A DNA stretch of 17,656 nucleotides, from positions 1 to 17,656 of the forward strand of contig JAOTWK010000026.1 of assembly GCA_029862935.1 (NCBI GenBank). The letters run 5' to 3'. A model generated the notes under the pieces. The model was given only the letters and a program-made list of their open reading frames with translations, was not told the DNA's origin and searched no databases. This stretch comes from Gemmatimonadota bacterium. Lineage in GTDB: Bacteria > Gemmatimonadota > Gemmatimonadetes > Gemmatimonadales > GWC2-71-9. Shown one piece after another: positions 6,757 through 14,184 of this stretch (the stretch's first letter is position 1; the number at the start of each line of letters is the position of its first letter). The position numbers were made by a program, and so were the translations under genes.

Positions 6757-7269
6757 ATGAAGACCGCACGTCATCTCGAGCGCCTCGAGCCCCTGATTCT
6801 GCAGCCGCTCCACGGGCTCTCCAAGCAGGACTGGCTCCGCGCACCACGCGGTAAATGGAGCATCGTGCAGATTGTCCAGCATGTGGGTATCGGCATCGAT
6901 CTCGTGGCGCACGCATTCCGTGAGTTGGCCGAATCCTCGCCGATGGATCGGCAGAACAAGCCGCACCAGACCGTGCTGCGCCACCTGACACTCGGCGCCG
7001 GTACCTACCCAGGGGCGCTCAAGGCCCTTCCACACGCCAAGCCTGATGCCCAGCCGGATGCGGAACTCGTCTCGGCGCAGTTTCGGATGGGAGTCGAGGA
7101 GTATCGCAAGCTGACAGGCTCATGGTCTCAGGACGCGCAGCAATCCCGATTTGTACCGCACCCTCTGTTAGGTGACCTCAACCTCCCCGAATGGATCCGG
7201 TTCCATTACCTGCACTCCCGACATCATGCGCGGGAGATTCGGGCGCGGTTGAAGTGGTTGGGGAAGTAG
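6757..7269 (+). CDS. DinB-fold superfamily protein
   Basis: This 170-residue all-helical protein is of the DinB/YfiT type. It has the early motif GKWSIVQIVQHV, with His42 as first metal ligand, and a late HxxxH (His153, His157, in the HYLHSRHHAREI stretch), the usual three-His metal site. DinB-fold proteins include thiol-dependent transferases and many of unknown role. No signal peptide is present, so it is cytoplasmic. It sits alone between the RidA operon and the converging thrB, and no strong Shine-Dalgarno precedes ATG 6757. The fold assignment is good; no specific reaction can be named. Confidence 0.8.
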   Translation: MKTARHLERLEPLILQPLHGLSKQDWLRAPRGKWSIVQIVQHVGIGIDLVAHAFRELAESSPMDRQNKPHQTVLRHLTLGAGTYPGALKALPHAKPDAQPDAELVSAQFRMGVEEYRKLTGSWSQDAQQSRFVPHPLLGDLNLPEWIRFHYLHSRHHAREIRARLKWLGK

Positions 7270-7271
7270 CC

Positions 7272-7306
7272 AACAGCCATCGGCTCTCGGCCGTCAGCTC
7301 TCAGCA
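7272..7306 (+). repeat. Heptamer array, 5 units of NWCRGCN
   Basis: AACAGCC, ATCGGCT, CTCGGCC, GTCAGCT and CTCAGCA run in perfect 7-bp register. The array starts 2 bp after the DinB-like stop codon, on the same strand. It faces an inverted copy at 7373-7400 across 66 bp. Confidence 0.85.
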
Positions 7307-7334
7307 ACTCCTTGTCTGCACTTCAACGGGACCC

Positions 7335-7351
7335 CCGAGTCGGGACTCCGG
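7335..7351. terminator. Small GC-rich hairpin between converging genes
   Basis: CCGAGTCGGGACTCCGG can fold with CCG/CGG and AGT/ACT pairing, one bulge and a CGGG loop. It lies midway between two convergent genes and between the inverted heptamer arrays. There is no T-run, so if it terminates transcription it is not a classical intrinsic terminator. Confidence 0.3.
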
Positions 7352-7372
7352 AAATCTGAATGAACTCGGCGC

Positions 7373-7400
7373 AGCTGAAGGCTGATCGCTGAAAGCTGAA
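7373..7400 (-). repeat. Heptamer array in complement orientation, 4 units of NGCTGAN
   Basis: AGCTGAA, GGCTGAT, CGCTGAA and AGCTGAA are in 7-bp register. Read on the minus strand it is an NTCAGCN array beginning 6 bp after the thrB stop codon. It can pair imperfectly with the array at 7272-7306, with mismatches mainly at the variable position. Confidence 0.85.
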
Positions 7401-7406
7401 AACTCT

Positions 7407-8261
7407 CTACTCCATCACCGCCACCCCCCGCTCGGTGACCTCGGGGGTCATCGGCTCGGCCGGGTTGCCCGCCTTGCCGAATCCGACTGCCATGGCTTCG
7501 GCAACTGCGTCGACTTCCTCGACCGGGGTGATGGCGACCACGGCTGAACCGGAACCCGAGATCGTGACCCCGTACGCACCGGCTTCTTTGCCGGCTGCCA
7601 CAGCTTCATCGTATCCCGATATCAGCTTCTTGCGCAGCGGCACGGCGATCTGATCATCCATTCCGTACGCGATGAGGTCGCCCTCCGCGTTCATCAGTCC
7701 GAGGACGAGTGCTGCGGCCCGGGAGGCCTGCCGAATAGTGACGTCACGCGGGAGATCGTGTGGCAGAATCTGTCGGGCGGCCTTTGTGTCGATCGGTACA
7801 TTGGGGACGGCGAGCGCGACACCAAGGTTCCGATTGAATGCGAGGCGCGCTGGCCGCGGTGCCGCCAGCACAAATCCGCCGTACGTTGCCGCACCGGCGT
7901 TGTCGGGATGACCCTCGAGATCGACGGCGGATTCGTAGACGGCGTCGCGATCCAGCGATTGCTTGTGCAAGAGCTGCCGCAGCGCGAATCCCGCCACTGC
8001 CGCGGCCGCGGAGGATCCGAGCCCCTTGGCAATCGGGATCTCCGAGTGGATCTCCAAGTGATTCTTGCTCTCGAGTGCATCACCGACCACGCTCATCAAG
8101 ATCTCCGCCCGACGGTCCATACCGTTGACCGTGCCGGAATACACTGGTTCTCCGACACCATCTACGACACGCACGTGCATCCACAGGTCGAGCGCGAGCC
8201 CGAGACAGTCGAATCCGGCGCCAAGGTTGGATGTCGAAGCGGGAACGCGAATGCCGATCAT
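7407..8261 (-). CDS. thrB: Homoserine kinase
   Basis: This GHMP-family kinase phosphorylates L-homoserine to O-phospho-L-homoserine with ATP, the step before threonine synthase. At 284 aa it is near the usual length. Motif 1 is the N-terminal PASTSNLGAGFD (7-18), typical of ThrB. The ATP-binding glycine-rich loop is PIAKGLGSSAAA (76-87). A GVTISGSGSA motif near the C-terminus is the third GHMP motif. EGHPDNAGA is also as in ThrB. ATG at 8261 has GGAG about 12 nt upstream. The gene stands alone, with no thrA or thrC beside it. It converges with the DinB-like gene and its stop is followed by a heptamer array. Confidence 0.93.
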   Translation of the reverse strand: MIGIRVPASTSNLGAGFDCLGLALDLWMHVRVVDGVGEPVYSGTVNGMDRRAEILMSVVGDALESKNHLEIHSEIPIAKGLGSSAAAAVAGFALRQLLHKQSLDRDAVYESAVDLEGHPDNAGAATYGGFVLAAPRPARLAFNRNLGVALAVPNVPIDTKAARQILPHDLPRDVTIRQASRAAALVLGLMNAEGDLIAYGMDDQIAVPLRKKLISGYDEAVAAGKEAGAYGVTISGSGSAVVAITPVEEVDAVAEAMAVGFGKAGNPAEPMTPEVTERGVAVME

Positions 8262-8335
8262 GATGTGGGGGCTCCGTGGTCCGGTGGTATGAGAAGATAC
8301 GCGGAGGACGTAACGGGAGAAGGGGGGTGTCGGTT

Positions 8336-8377
8336 CTCAGCCGACAGCCTACAGCTATCAGCCAACAGCCGTCAGCT
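8336..8377 (+). repeat. Heptamer array, 6 units of NWCAGCY
   Basis: CTCAGCC, GACAGCC, TACAGCT, ATCAGCC, AACAGCC and GTCAGCT run in exact 7-bp register. The array lies in the 214-bp gap between the divergent thrB and four-helix-bundle genes. No stop codon precedes it, unlike most of the other arrays. It forms an inverted pair with 8896-8923 around the four-helix-bundle gene. Confidence 0.85.
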
Positions 8378-8421
8378 GCTGGCAGCTCCGCGTGGATATG
8401 GACCTCGTTGCGGGGCTTCGG

Positions 8422-8452
8422 TTACCGGTACGGCGTTGAGGCTGTGTAGAAT
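8422..8452 (+). promoter_or_regulatory. Possible promoter of the four-helix-bundle gene
   Basis: TTACCG and TAGAAT with a 19-bp spacer lie 24 bp upstream of the ATG at 8476. The -10-like box is reasonable; the spacer is longer than ideal. Nothing else promoter-like is seen between the array and the gene. Confidence 0.3.
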
Positions 8453-8475
8453 CGTTCTGAGCGAAGAACATCATC

Positions 8476-8883
8476 ATGCGAGACTTCCGAAAGCTCAGTG
8501 TTTGGCGTAAGGCGCATGCGGCTGCGCTGCTCGTGTATCACGAGACCTCGCGGTTTCCGGCGGTCGAGCGTTACGCCCTCACCGCACAGGTGCGACGGTC
8601 GGCCGTTTCGGTCGCTGCAAACATTGCGGAAGGTTGCGGTAGAGGTTCTGATCCTGATAGAGCGCGTTTCTTTCAAATGGCTGCCGGTTCGGCGTCAGAG
8701 CTGGAATATCAGCTGCTTCTCGCTCGCGATCTGGGACTTGTTACGGACGATGTGTTCCAACGTCTGTCGGGTGAGGCTGTCTCGATAAGGCGCATGCTCA
8801 GCGGTCTGCTGCGAGCGATGAAGAATGGTGGAGGGCGCAGAGCCAAACGGCCAAAACGCCGCCGGCGGCCAAGACCTTCCTGA
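8476..8883 (+). CDS. Four-helix bundle protein (23S rRNA intervening-sequence protein / Avd-like family)
   Basis: This 135-residue protein belongs to the small four-helix-bundle family first seen as ORFs inside 23S rRNA intervening sequences. The family is related to Avd, the accessory protein of diversity-generating retroelements. The family signature is clear: an N-terminal DFRKLSVWRKA, TSRFPAVERYALTAQVRRSAVSVAANIAEG in the middle (split here across about residues 25-53), then the FFQMAAGSASELEYQLLLARDL stretch. Members form pentameric rings and Avd binds nucleic acid; other members have no known function. After residue 115 a Lys/Arg-rich tail (KRPKRRRRPRPS) could bind RNA or DNA. No rRNA or reverse transcriptase is nearby. 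Heptamer arrays flank the gene in inverted orientation. Confidence 0.9.
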   Translation: MRDFRKLSVWRKAHAAALLVYHETSRFPAVERYALTAQVRRSAVSVAANIAEGCGRGSDPDRARFFQMAAGSASELEYQLLLARDLGLVTDDVFQRLSGEAVSIRRMLSGLLRAMKNGGGRRAKRPKRRRRPRPS

Positions 8884-8895
8884 CCGCCGGACAAC

Positions 8896-8923
8896 AGCTG
8901 AAGGCTGATGGCTGGAAGCTAAT
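8896..8923 (-). repeat. Heptamer array in complement orientation, 4 units
   Basis: AGCTGAA, GGCTGAT, GGCTGGA and AGCTAAT are in 7-bp register. On the minus strand the array begins 4 bp after the permease stop codon. On the plus strand it begins 12 bp after the four-helix-bundle stop codon. The two units nearest the permease gene are the most decayed. Confidence 0.75.
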
Positions 8924-8927
8924 GGCC

Positions 8928-10142
8928 CTATTCGTACCGCAACGCCTCGATCGGGTCCAGTCTCGCTGCACGACGGGCTGGCCATAGGCCGAAGAAGACG
9001 CCGACTACTGCGCTGAACACCACCGCCAACAGTACGGCCTGCGGCGAGACAAGCGTGTTCCAATTGGCCAGCTCTGAGAGTAGGATGGCGCCCCCGGTAC
9101 CTAACACGATGCCGATTGCCCCGCCCATGAGACAGAGGACGAGCGCCTCGACCAGAAACTGCAGCATGATGTCCTTGCGCTTGGCTCCGAGTGCCTTCCG
9201 CACGCCAATCTCCCGCGTCCGTTCGGTCACGGAGACCAGCATGATGTTCATGATGCCGATACCGCCCACCAAGAGGCTCACGGCGGCGATGCCACCGAGC
9301 AGGAACGTGAAGGTCTTGGTCGTCTCTTCGAACGTTGTCAGGAACTGCGTGAAGTCGCGGATCTGAAAGTCGTTGTCTTTGCCCGGCGCGATTCCGTGTT
9401 CCCGCCGCAGCACGTTCTCGATTTGGATCATGGCAATGGTCATCGAGTCGGGGTCCGCGACCTGTACGGTGATGGAACTGACCTTGTCAGTTCCGAAAAT
9501 GCGGTATTGCGCGGTTTGCCACGGGATAAGGATCTGCTCGTCCGGATTGAACCACCCGCTGGACGATCCTTTCTTAGCGAGGATGCCAACGATCTCGAAC
9601 GGGATACCGCGGATCCAGATCTGTTGTCCGATCATCGCGGCACCGTTGGCGCCGAGCGATTCAGGAACCTCGTTGCCGAGCACGGCATATCGCTTGCGGC
9701 TCAGCCCGTCGCCGGCGGTGAACATTCTGCCGAATTCGACGGTGTAGTTGTTGACCGGGACGTACTCTGGCCCGGTCCCATTCACATTGACGTTGATGTT
9801 CTGGTTGCCGTACTCGACTTGCTGGCTCCGCCGAATCTCGGGAACGACGGCTTTCAACGCCTTCGCGTCACGCGCCAGAGCTTCCGCATCGAGACTTGTG
9901 AGAGCCGTGCGATCTGCACTGGCAACGCCGCGATGCATGGACTGGCCCGCATAGACTGTGAGCAGGTTCGTCCCGAGCGCGGAGATCTGATCCTGCACGG
10001 CCTTCTGGGCACCTGACCCCAACGCGACCATGGTGATGACTGCTCCGACCCCGATCACGATACCGAGGGCGGTCAAGACGGAACGCAGCTTGTTCGCTCG
10101 AATGGCGCCGAGGGCCACCTGAATGATCTCACCGAAGAGCAT
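8928..10142 (-). CDS. MacB/FtsX-type ABC transporter permease
   Basis: This is the permease subunit of a MacB-like mechanotransmission ABC exporter (404 aa), which works in the inner membrane with the ATPase and adaptor encoded upstream. It shows the FtsX-type architecture: TM1 at about 19-42 (LRSVLTALGIVIGVGAVITM), a periplasmic MacB-PCD domain to about 280, then three C-terminal helices (about 281-306, 332-356 and 367-387). The coupling motif TERTREIGVRKALGA between TM2 and TM3 and the terminal PARRAARLDPIEALRYE are typical. Unlike E. coli MacB the ATPase is a separate gene. ATG at 10142 has GGAG 5 nt upstream; the adaptor gene ends 33 bp earlier. The cargo (drug, peptide, lipid or metallophore) cannot be told from the sequence. 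Confidence 0.93.
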   Translation of the reverse strand: MLFGEIIQVALGAIRANKLRSVLTALGIVIGVGAVITMVALGSGAQKAVQDQISALGTNLLTVYAGQSMHRGVASADRTALTSLDAEALARDAKALKAVVPEIRRSQQVEYGNQNINVNVNGTGPEYVPVNNYTVEFGRMFTAGDGLSRKRYAVLGNEVPESLGANGAAMIGQQIWIRGIPFEIVGILAKKGSSSGWFNPDEQILIPWQTAQYRIFGTDKVSSITVQVADPDSMTIAMIQIENVLRREHGIAPGKDNDFQIRDFTQFLTTFEETTKTFTFLLGGIAAVSLLVGGIGIMNIMLVSVTERTREIGVRKALGAKRKDIMLQFLVEALVLCLMGGAIGIVLGTGGAILLSELANWNTLVSPQAVLLAVVFSAVVGVFFGLWPARRAARLDPIEALRYE

Positions 10143-10175
10143 GGAGACTCCGTTTCTCAGTTCGTATCGCGCACA

Positions 10176-11657
10176 TTATCTACGTGTCACGCCGGGGAGG
10201 CCGCCCGCGCGGCTCTGCACCCGTTCCTGGAACGCCTGCTGACTTGCGATGAGGCTGGCGCTCGGCATGATCAACACGGTATCCGCTTCAGTGAGTCCAG
10301 TGACGATTTCGGAGTAGTCGAGGTCCGTCAGTCCAGTGCGAACCGGGATGGGTGTCGGCTCGCCTTCGCGCAAGGCAAATACGATGTAGTTGCCGCCGAA
10401 CAGGGCAGCACTCTCGTCCTGGGCTCGACGGTCACGTCCCTGACCACCGGCGCTGCGCAGCTTCTGGAGCAGCGCACGATCCTCGGCTGCCAGCGCGCCA
10501 GGGCCACCACCCTCTCGCATCTTGGTGAAGACGGCCTGTACCTGCTTCGCCGTGTAGCCGTCAGGCACGGGGACTTCGCGACCCATCATGTTCACGGTCT
10601 CGCCCTGAGACGCCGGGCCGTTACCGGTCGCTTGCGACGTATCGGATGCTCCCTCACTTGGCCGAGATGCCATCTGGCGAGCCTCGGCGATTTGCTCCTG
10701 CACCCGCTGCGGGTCCAGCCCTAACACGCTTGCGGCGGAGCTGACGTCCCGCTCGGTGCGAAGTGCCGAGTTCGGGACGGACAGCACGCCGTCTCGGTTA
10801 CCGACGTGGACTTCCACCTCGGCGTTCATACCTGGCTTCAAGAGCTGGTCGGCGTTGGCGATCCGCACGAGAACCGGAAACATCGTGACGTTCTGCTGCA
10901 CGGTCGCCTGTGGCTCGATCTTGAGCACGCGGCCCTGGAACGGGCGATTGGGAAACGCCTCCACGGTGATCGTCACGTCCATCCCTGACTGTACTTTGCC
11001 GATGTCGGTCTCGTCGACGAGTGCCCGGACCTGTACGGTATCGAGGTTGGCCATCTGAAACAGGACGGCTCCTCCACCTACATTCGACGTGGCCGACTGG
11101 ATCACGGTGCCAACCTCGACGTTCTTCTGGATGATCACGCCGTTGCTGGGAGCGCGGACGTCGGTGTCTTCGAAGGAGATCTGCGCGTCCTCGAGAGATC
11201 GTTGGGCCCGGATGAGCTGGGCACGAGCGTTGGCGTCCGTCAGATTGGCCTGCTCGTATTCAGTTTCCGTAATGGACTGCGTCTTGAACAACTCCTCGGC
11301 CCGTCGGAATTGGGCTCCCGCGTTCGTGAGGGATGCCCGCGCCACATCGAGATCCGCTTGTGCTTGCCGGAGCGCGTTGCGAGGAATGCGAGGATCGACC
11401 TTCACCAGCAACTGCCCAGGCTCGACAATGTCGCCGACGTCGACCCGCACCTCGAGGAGTTCGCCTGACGCCTTGGACTTGATGTCCACCGTGAGAATCG
11501 GTTCGATGGTCCCGGCGGCACTCGCCGATACCACGATGTCCCGCGTAGAAACGGGAATCAGCTGATACACAGGGGCGAGCTCTTCTTCCGCGCAGGCTGC
11601 AAGCAATGCGAGGGACGTAACCGCCGCAGCAATCGAAATCGTGGTTCTGCGCTTCAT
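10176..11657 (-). CDS. MacA/HlyD-type periplasmic adaptor lipoprotein with about 118-residue insertion
   Basis: This is the membrane-fusion protein that links the MacB-like permease to a TolC-like channel. At 493 aa it is clearly longer than usual for MacA. A signal peptide ends in the lipobox LAAC at Cys22. The biotinyl-lipoyl halves are near [18 protein letters not shown] (61-78) and [10 protein letters not shown] (166-175), separated by the alpha-hairpin (about 92-162). The beta-barrel domain follows to [10 protein letters not shown] (291-300). Residues about 304-421 form an unexpected segment with a Ser/Gly/Gln-rich stretch and helices rich in charge ([32 protein letters not shown]). The membrane-proximal domain then resumes at [22 protein letters not shown]. 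The start overlaps the ATPase stop by ATGA. Confidence 0.92.
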   Translation of the reverse strand: MKRRTTISIAAAVTSLALLAACAEEELAPVYQLIPVSTRDIVVSASAAGTIEPILTVDIKSKASGELLEVRVDVGDIVEPGQLLVKVDPRIPRNALRQAQADLDVARASLTNAGAQFRRAEELFKTQSITETEYEQANLTDANARAQLIRAQRSLEDAQISFEDTDVRAPSNGVIIQKNVEVGTVIQSATSNVGGGAVLFQMANLDTVQVRALVDETDIGKVQSGMDVTITVEAFPNRPFQGRVLKIEPQATVQQNVTMFPVLVRIANADQLLKPGMNAEVEVHVGNRDGVLSVPNSALRTERDVSSAASVLGLDPQRVQEQIAEARQMASRPSEGASDTSQATGNGPASQGETVNMMGREVPVPDGYTAKQVQAVFTKMREGGGPGALAAEDRALLQKLRSAGGQGRDRRAQDESAALFGGNYIVFALREGEPTPIPVRTGLTDLDYSEIVTGLTEADTVLIMPSASLIASQQAFQERVQSRAGGLPGVTRR

Positions 11658-12400
11658 GATGTCTTCTCTGTGATGACGTCTTGCTCGACGAGTCCGTCAA
11701 GCAGGTGGATTTGCCGAGTGGCGTGAGCGGCAATGTGCGGCTCATGCGTGATCAGCAGAATAGTCTGTCCTTGATCGTGCAGGTCCTCGAACACGTCCAT
11801 GATATCGGCGCCCGTCTTGCTGTCGAGGTTTCCGGTGGGTTCATCTGCCAAGATGATGCTCGGGTTGTTGACCAGCGCTCGCGCAATAGCGACCCGCTGG
11901 CGCTGACCGCCGGAAAGTTCGTTGGGTTTGTGGTGCATCCTGTCACCCAGCCCCACGCGCTCCATTGCGTTCTCAGCCTGCGCGCGACGCTGCTTCGCAG
12001 GCATGCCCGCGTAGATGAGCGGCAGCTCCACGTTGTGGAGTGACGTGGCCCGCGGCAGCAGGTTGAATGTCTGGAAGACGAAACCGATTTCCTTGTTGCG
12101 GATCTGGGCCAGCTCGTCGTCGTCCAATTCGCTGACCTTCTGGCTGTTGAGCCAATACTCGCCCTCGGTCGGTGTGTCGAGGCAGCCGATCAGATTCATC
12201 AATGTCGACTTGCCCGATCCGGACGGTCCCATGATTGCCGTGAACTCGTTCCGCCGCACCTGTAAGTAGATCCCCTGAAGGGCGCGCACGACTTCCGTGC
12301 CGACCACATAGTCGCGCTTGAGCTTGTGTGTCAGGATGATGATGTCCGGCTGCGGGATGTCCCCGGTCCGAAAGTCCATGTGTTTGATCGCGCTCGTCAT
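11654..12400 (-). CDS. MacB/LolD-type ABC transporter ATP-binding protein
   Basis: This ATPase (248 aa) powers the MacB-type permease encoded two genes downstream. Walker A is GPSGSGKST (58-66), the Q-loop Gln110, the signature LSGGQRQRV (162-170), Walker B IILADEP with Glu187, and the switch His219. The sequence after Walker A ([19 protein letters not shown]) and the FNLLPR segment are typical of the LolD/MacB/FtsE subfamily. An N-terminal stretch of about 18 residues precedes the first strand. The ATG overlaps the TolC-like stop (ATGA) and has GGGAGAG at good spacing; the end overlaps the adaptor start. It is cytoplasmic. Confidence 0.95.
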   Translation of the reverse strand: MTSAIKHMDFRTGDIPQPDIIILTHKLKRDYVVGTEVVRALQGIYLQVRRNEFTAIMGPSGSGKSTLMNLIGCLDTPTEGEYWLNSQKVSELDDDELAQIRNKEIGFVFQTFNLLPRATSLHNVELPLIYAGMPAKQRRAQAENAMERVGLGDRMHHKPNELSGGQRQRVAIARALVNNPSIILADEPTGNLDSKTGADIMDVFEDLHDQGQTILLITHEPHIAAHATRQIHLLDGLVEQDVITEKTS

Positions 12401-13683
12401 ATTTCTCTCCCTACCAGGGACTCGATTTGTGCCTTGGCCACCAAGTAATCCAGTCGGCTCTGCACGATGTCGACCTCCGACTGCTCGAGGCTGATCTGCG
12501 ATGCGAGCAGCTCGATGATCGTGGCCATGCCCAGGCGATATCGCTCCTGCTGCACGCGGAGTTCCTCCTCTGCTGCGGCCTGGCTGGCCCGGGCGATGTC
12601 CATGCTCTGCTGTGCCGCGGCGAGCGCGGCAAGATACTGCGTCAACTCCGCATTGATCTGCCGCTTCACGTCCTCGGCTTCGGCATACGCCGCGTCGCGG
12701 TTCACTGCCGCGCGCGTCACGCCGCCCTCCCTGGTGAACCCATTGAAGATCGGGAGGCTCATGCTTAACCGTGCCGACCAGCTCGGGTCGAGCTGGCTGA
12801 GCGCCTGACCGGACCAGGACCGAGAGTAGGAGGCGCTGATCGAAGGGAAATACCCGGCGCGCGCGACCGAGACCGACGCGGCGGCCGCATCGGCGGCGGC
12901 GTCAGCCTGAATCACGCCGGGCGACATCGACACCGCGTCGAGCCTGAGCGCGGCCGTGTCGAGCTGCGCGGGAGCGAACATCATCGAGTCAGCTGCGGGA
13001 CGTATCGGACCATCGACGCCGATCAGGCGCGCAAGGTTTGCCTCCGCCGTCGCCCGCTGCGTCTCGGTATTCAGCAGCAGCAGCCGCGCGTTGCCAAGCT
13101 CCACGCGCCCGCGCAGCGTGTCGGAGCGGATCGCAGAGCCGGCTGCCAGCTTGTCTTTGGAGATCCGCAGTTGCTCCTCGGCACGCTGAATACTCCGTTC
13201 CGCCACTCGCACGAGCTCATTCGCCGCCACCGCATTGAAGAACGTCTGTTTGGTCTGCAGGATGACGGAAAACTCCTGGCTCACCAGCGACGCTTCGGCA
13301 CTGCGCATATCCGCACCGGCCGCTTTGCTCTGCGCGAAGCGGCGGAATCCCGAAAACAGATCCAATGAGGCGCTGAGCCCAGCTGAGTACGAGCTGGTTG
13401 TCGGTGTGTACAGCTGGCCGGTCTGCGGGTCGAGTATCTCCTGTCCTGGTCGGGTGCTGTAGGACGAGCTGCTGCTAATATTGGGCAGCCAATTGCCGAT
13501 CGCCTCTCGCTTTCCCCAAGCCGCGGTTGTGACTTGCCCGCGTGCCCTGACTACGATCGGGTTGACGCGGAGCGCCATCGAGACCGCCTCTTCCAAGGTG
13601 ACCGTCGGCGTCTGCGCCGACAGCGGCGCGGCTGCCATAAATGCACCGACCAGAGCCACCAATCCCTGTCTACTTCCTCTCAT
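12397..13683 (-). CDS. TolC-family outer membrane efflux protein
   Basis: This outer-membrane factor (428 aa from ATG 13683) should form the exit duct for the MacAB-like pump. A Sec signal peptide ([18 protein letters not shown]) precedes the mature start. The family's internal duplication is visible: LTLEEAV-like [15 protein letters not shown] near the N-terminus, LFSGF in the first half, and [11 protein letters not shown] in the second, each followed by long helices with heptad Ala/Glu. [12 protein letters not shown] and [10 protein letters not shown] are the beta-strand regions. A GTG at 13689 is an alternative start, but GAGGTGAG sits at the right distance for ATG 13683. It overlaps the Spy-like gene by 14 bp. 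Confidence 0.93.
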   Translation of the reverse strand: MRGSRQGLVALVGAFMAAAPLSAQTPTVTLEEAVSMALRVNPIVVRARGQVTTAAWGKREAIGNWLPNISSSSSYSTRPGQEILDPQTGQLYTPTTSSYSAGLSASLDLFSGFRRFAQSKAAGADMRSAEASLVSQEFSVILQTKQTFFNAVAANELVRVAERSIQRAEEQLRISKDKLAAGSAIRSDTLRGRVELGNARLLLLNTETQRATAEANLARLIGVDGPIRPAADSMMFAPAQLDTAALRLDAVSMSPGVIQADAAADAAAASVSVARAGYFPSISASYSRSWSGQALSQLDPSWSARLSMSLPIFNGFTREGGVTRAAVNRDAAYAEAEDVKRQINAELTQYLAALAAAQQSMDIARASQAAAEEELRVQQERYRLGMATIIELLASQISLEQSEVDIVQSRLDYLVAKAQIESLVGREI

Positions 13684-14074
13684 GCTCACCTCTGCGATCC
13701 CGATGCCGTCGCGCGCTGTCTGCGCGGGCTATCAGGTCCTCAAACGTTGCCTGCTGGCTGCTATCGAGCACGGCCATGATGTCTCGATTGATTTGCCGGC
13801 GCAGACTGTCGAAGCGCGGCGAGATCTCACCCCACATCTGCCGCATGGAGTCCTGCCGCCGGTTCATGATGACCTCGACCGACTCGCGCTGCACAGCGGT
13901 GAGGTCGAGGTCCTGTTGCAGCCGCGCGGCAAAGCTCACACGCTCTCGCGGCGGGCGCGATGGTCGATCGGGGTTGTCACCCCACGCCGCGACCGTGCCG
14001 CCCCCAACCGCGATGCCCAAAATGAACGTCGCCATCAAGAGGCTCGCTGCCAGCAGGGTAGATCGATTGAACAT
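13670..14074 (-). CDS. Spy/CpxP-like periplasmic protein (LTxxQ family)
   Basis: This 134-residue protein has an N-terminal hydrophobic helix (about 6-30) that is either a signal peptide or a membrane anchor, followed by an extracytoplasmic helical domain. LTAVQ (58-62) and the spaced LDSSQQ (103-108) fit the paired LTxxQ motifs of Spy, CpxP and CnrX-type proteins, with long charged helices between them. Such proteins act as ATP-independent chaperones or as stress/metal sensors that control a sigma factor. Its place after sigma and anti-sigma genes and before a pump fits a sensor or chaperone role. A heptamer array ends 1 bp upstream of the ATG, leaving only a weak GAGAA as ribosome-binding site. 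Confidence 0.75.
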   Translation of the reverse strand: MFNRSTLLAASLLMATFILGIAVGGGTVAAWGDNPDRPSRPPRERVSFAARLQQDLDLTAVQRESVEVIMNRRQDSMRQMWGEISPRFDSLRRQINRDIMAVLDSSQQATFEDLIARADSARRHRDRRGEHERK

Positions 14075-14075
14075 T

Positions 14076-14145
14076 GTCAGTTCTCAGTTGTCGGTTATCA
14101 GTTCTCAGTCTTCGGCCTTCAGCTGTCAGCCGTCAGCTGTCAGCT
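14076..14145 (+). repeat. Longest heptamer array, 10 units, two subtypes
   Basis: Ten units run in unbroken 7-bp register. The first five are NTCRGTY (GTCAGTT, CTCAGTT, GTCGGTT, ATCAGTT, CTCAGTC) and the last five NTCRGCY (TTCGGCC, TTCAGCT, GTCAGCC, GTCAGCT, GTCAGCT). The array begins 1 bp upstream of the minus-strand Spy-like ATG and so fills its ribosome-binding region and leader. The anti-sigma gene ends 39 bp beyond the other side. Confidence 0.88.
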
Positions 14146-14184
14146 ACTCCGTATCCCGTGCGCCGTGCGCCTTATCCGTTCCCC

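Noticed and set aside
7758..8510. Open frame of 250 codons on the plus strand over thrB and the 8336 array
   Set aside because: It is antisense to a clear homoserine kinase, then continues through repeats. It is not protein-like.
8336..8923. Diversity-generating retroelement suggested by the Avd-like protein
   Set aside because: No reverse transcriptase, template/variable repeat pair or target protein is found in the window.
14076..14145. CRISPR array
   Set aside because: Units are contiguous 7-mers without spacers and no cas genes are present.
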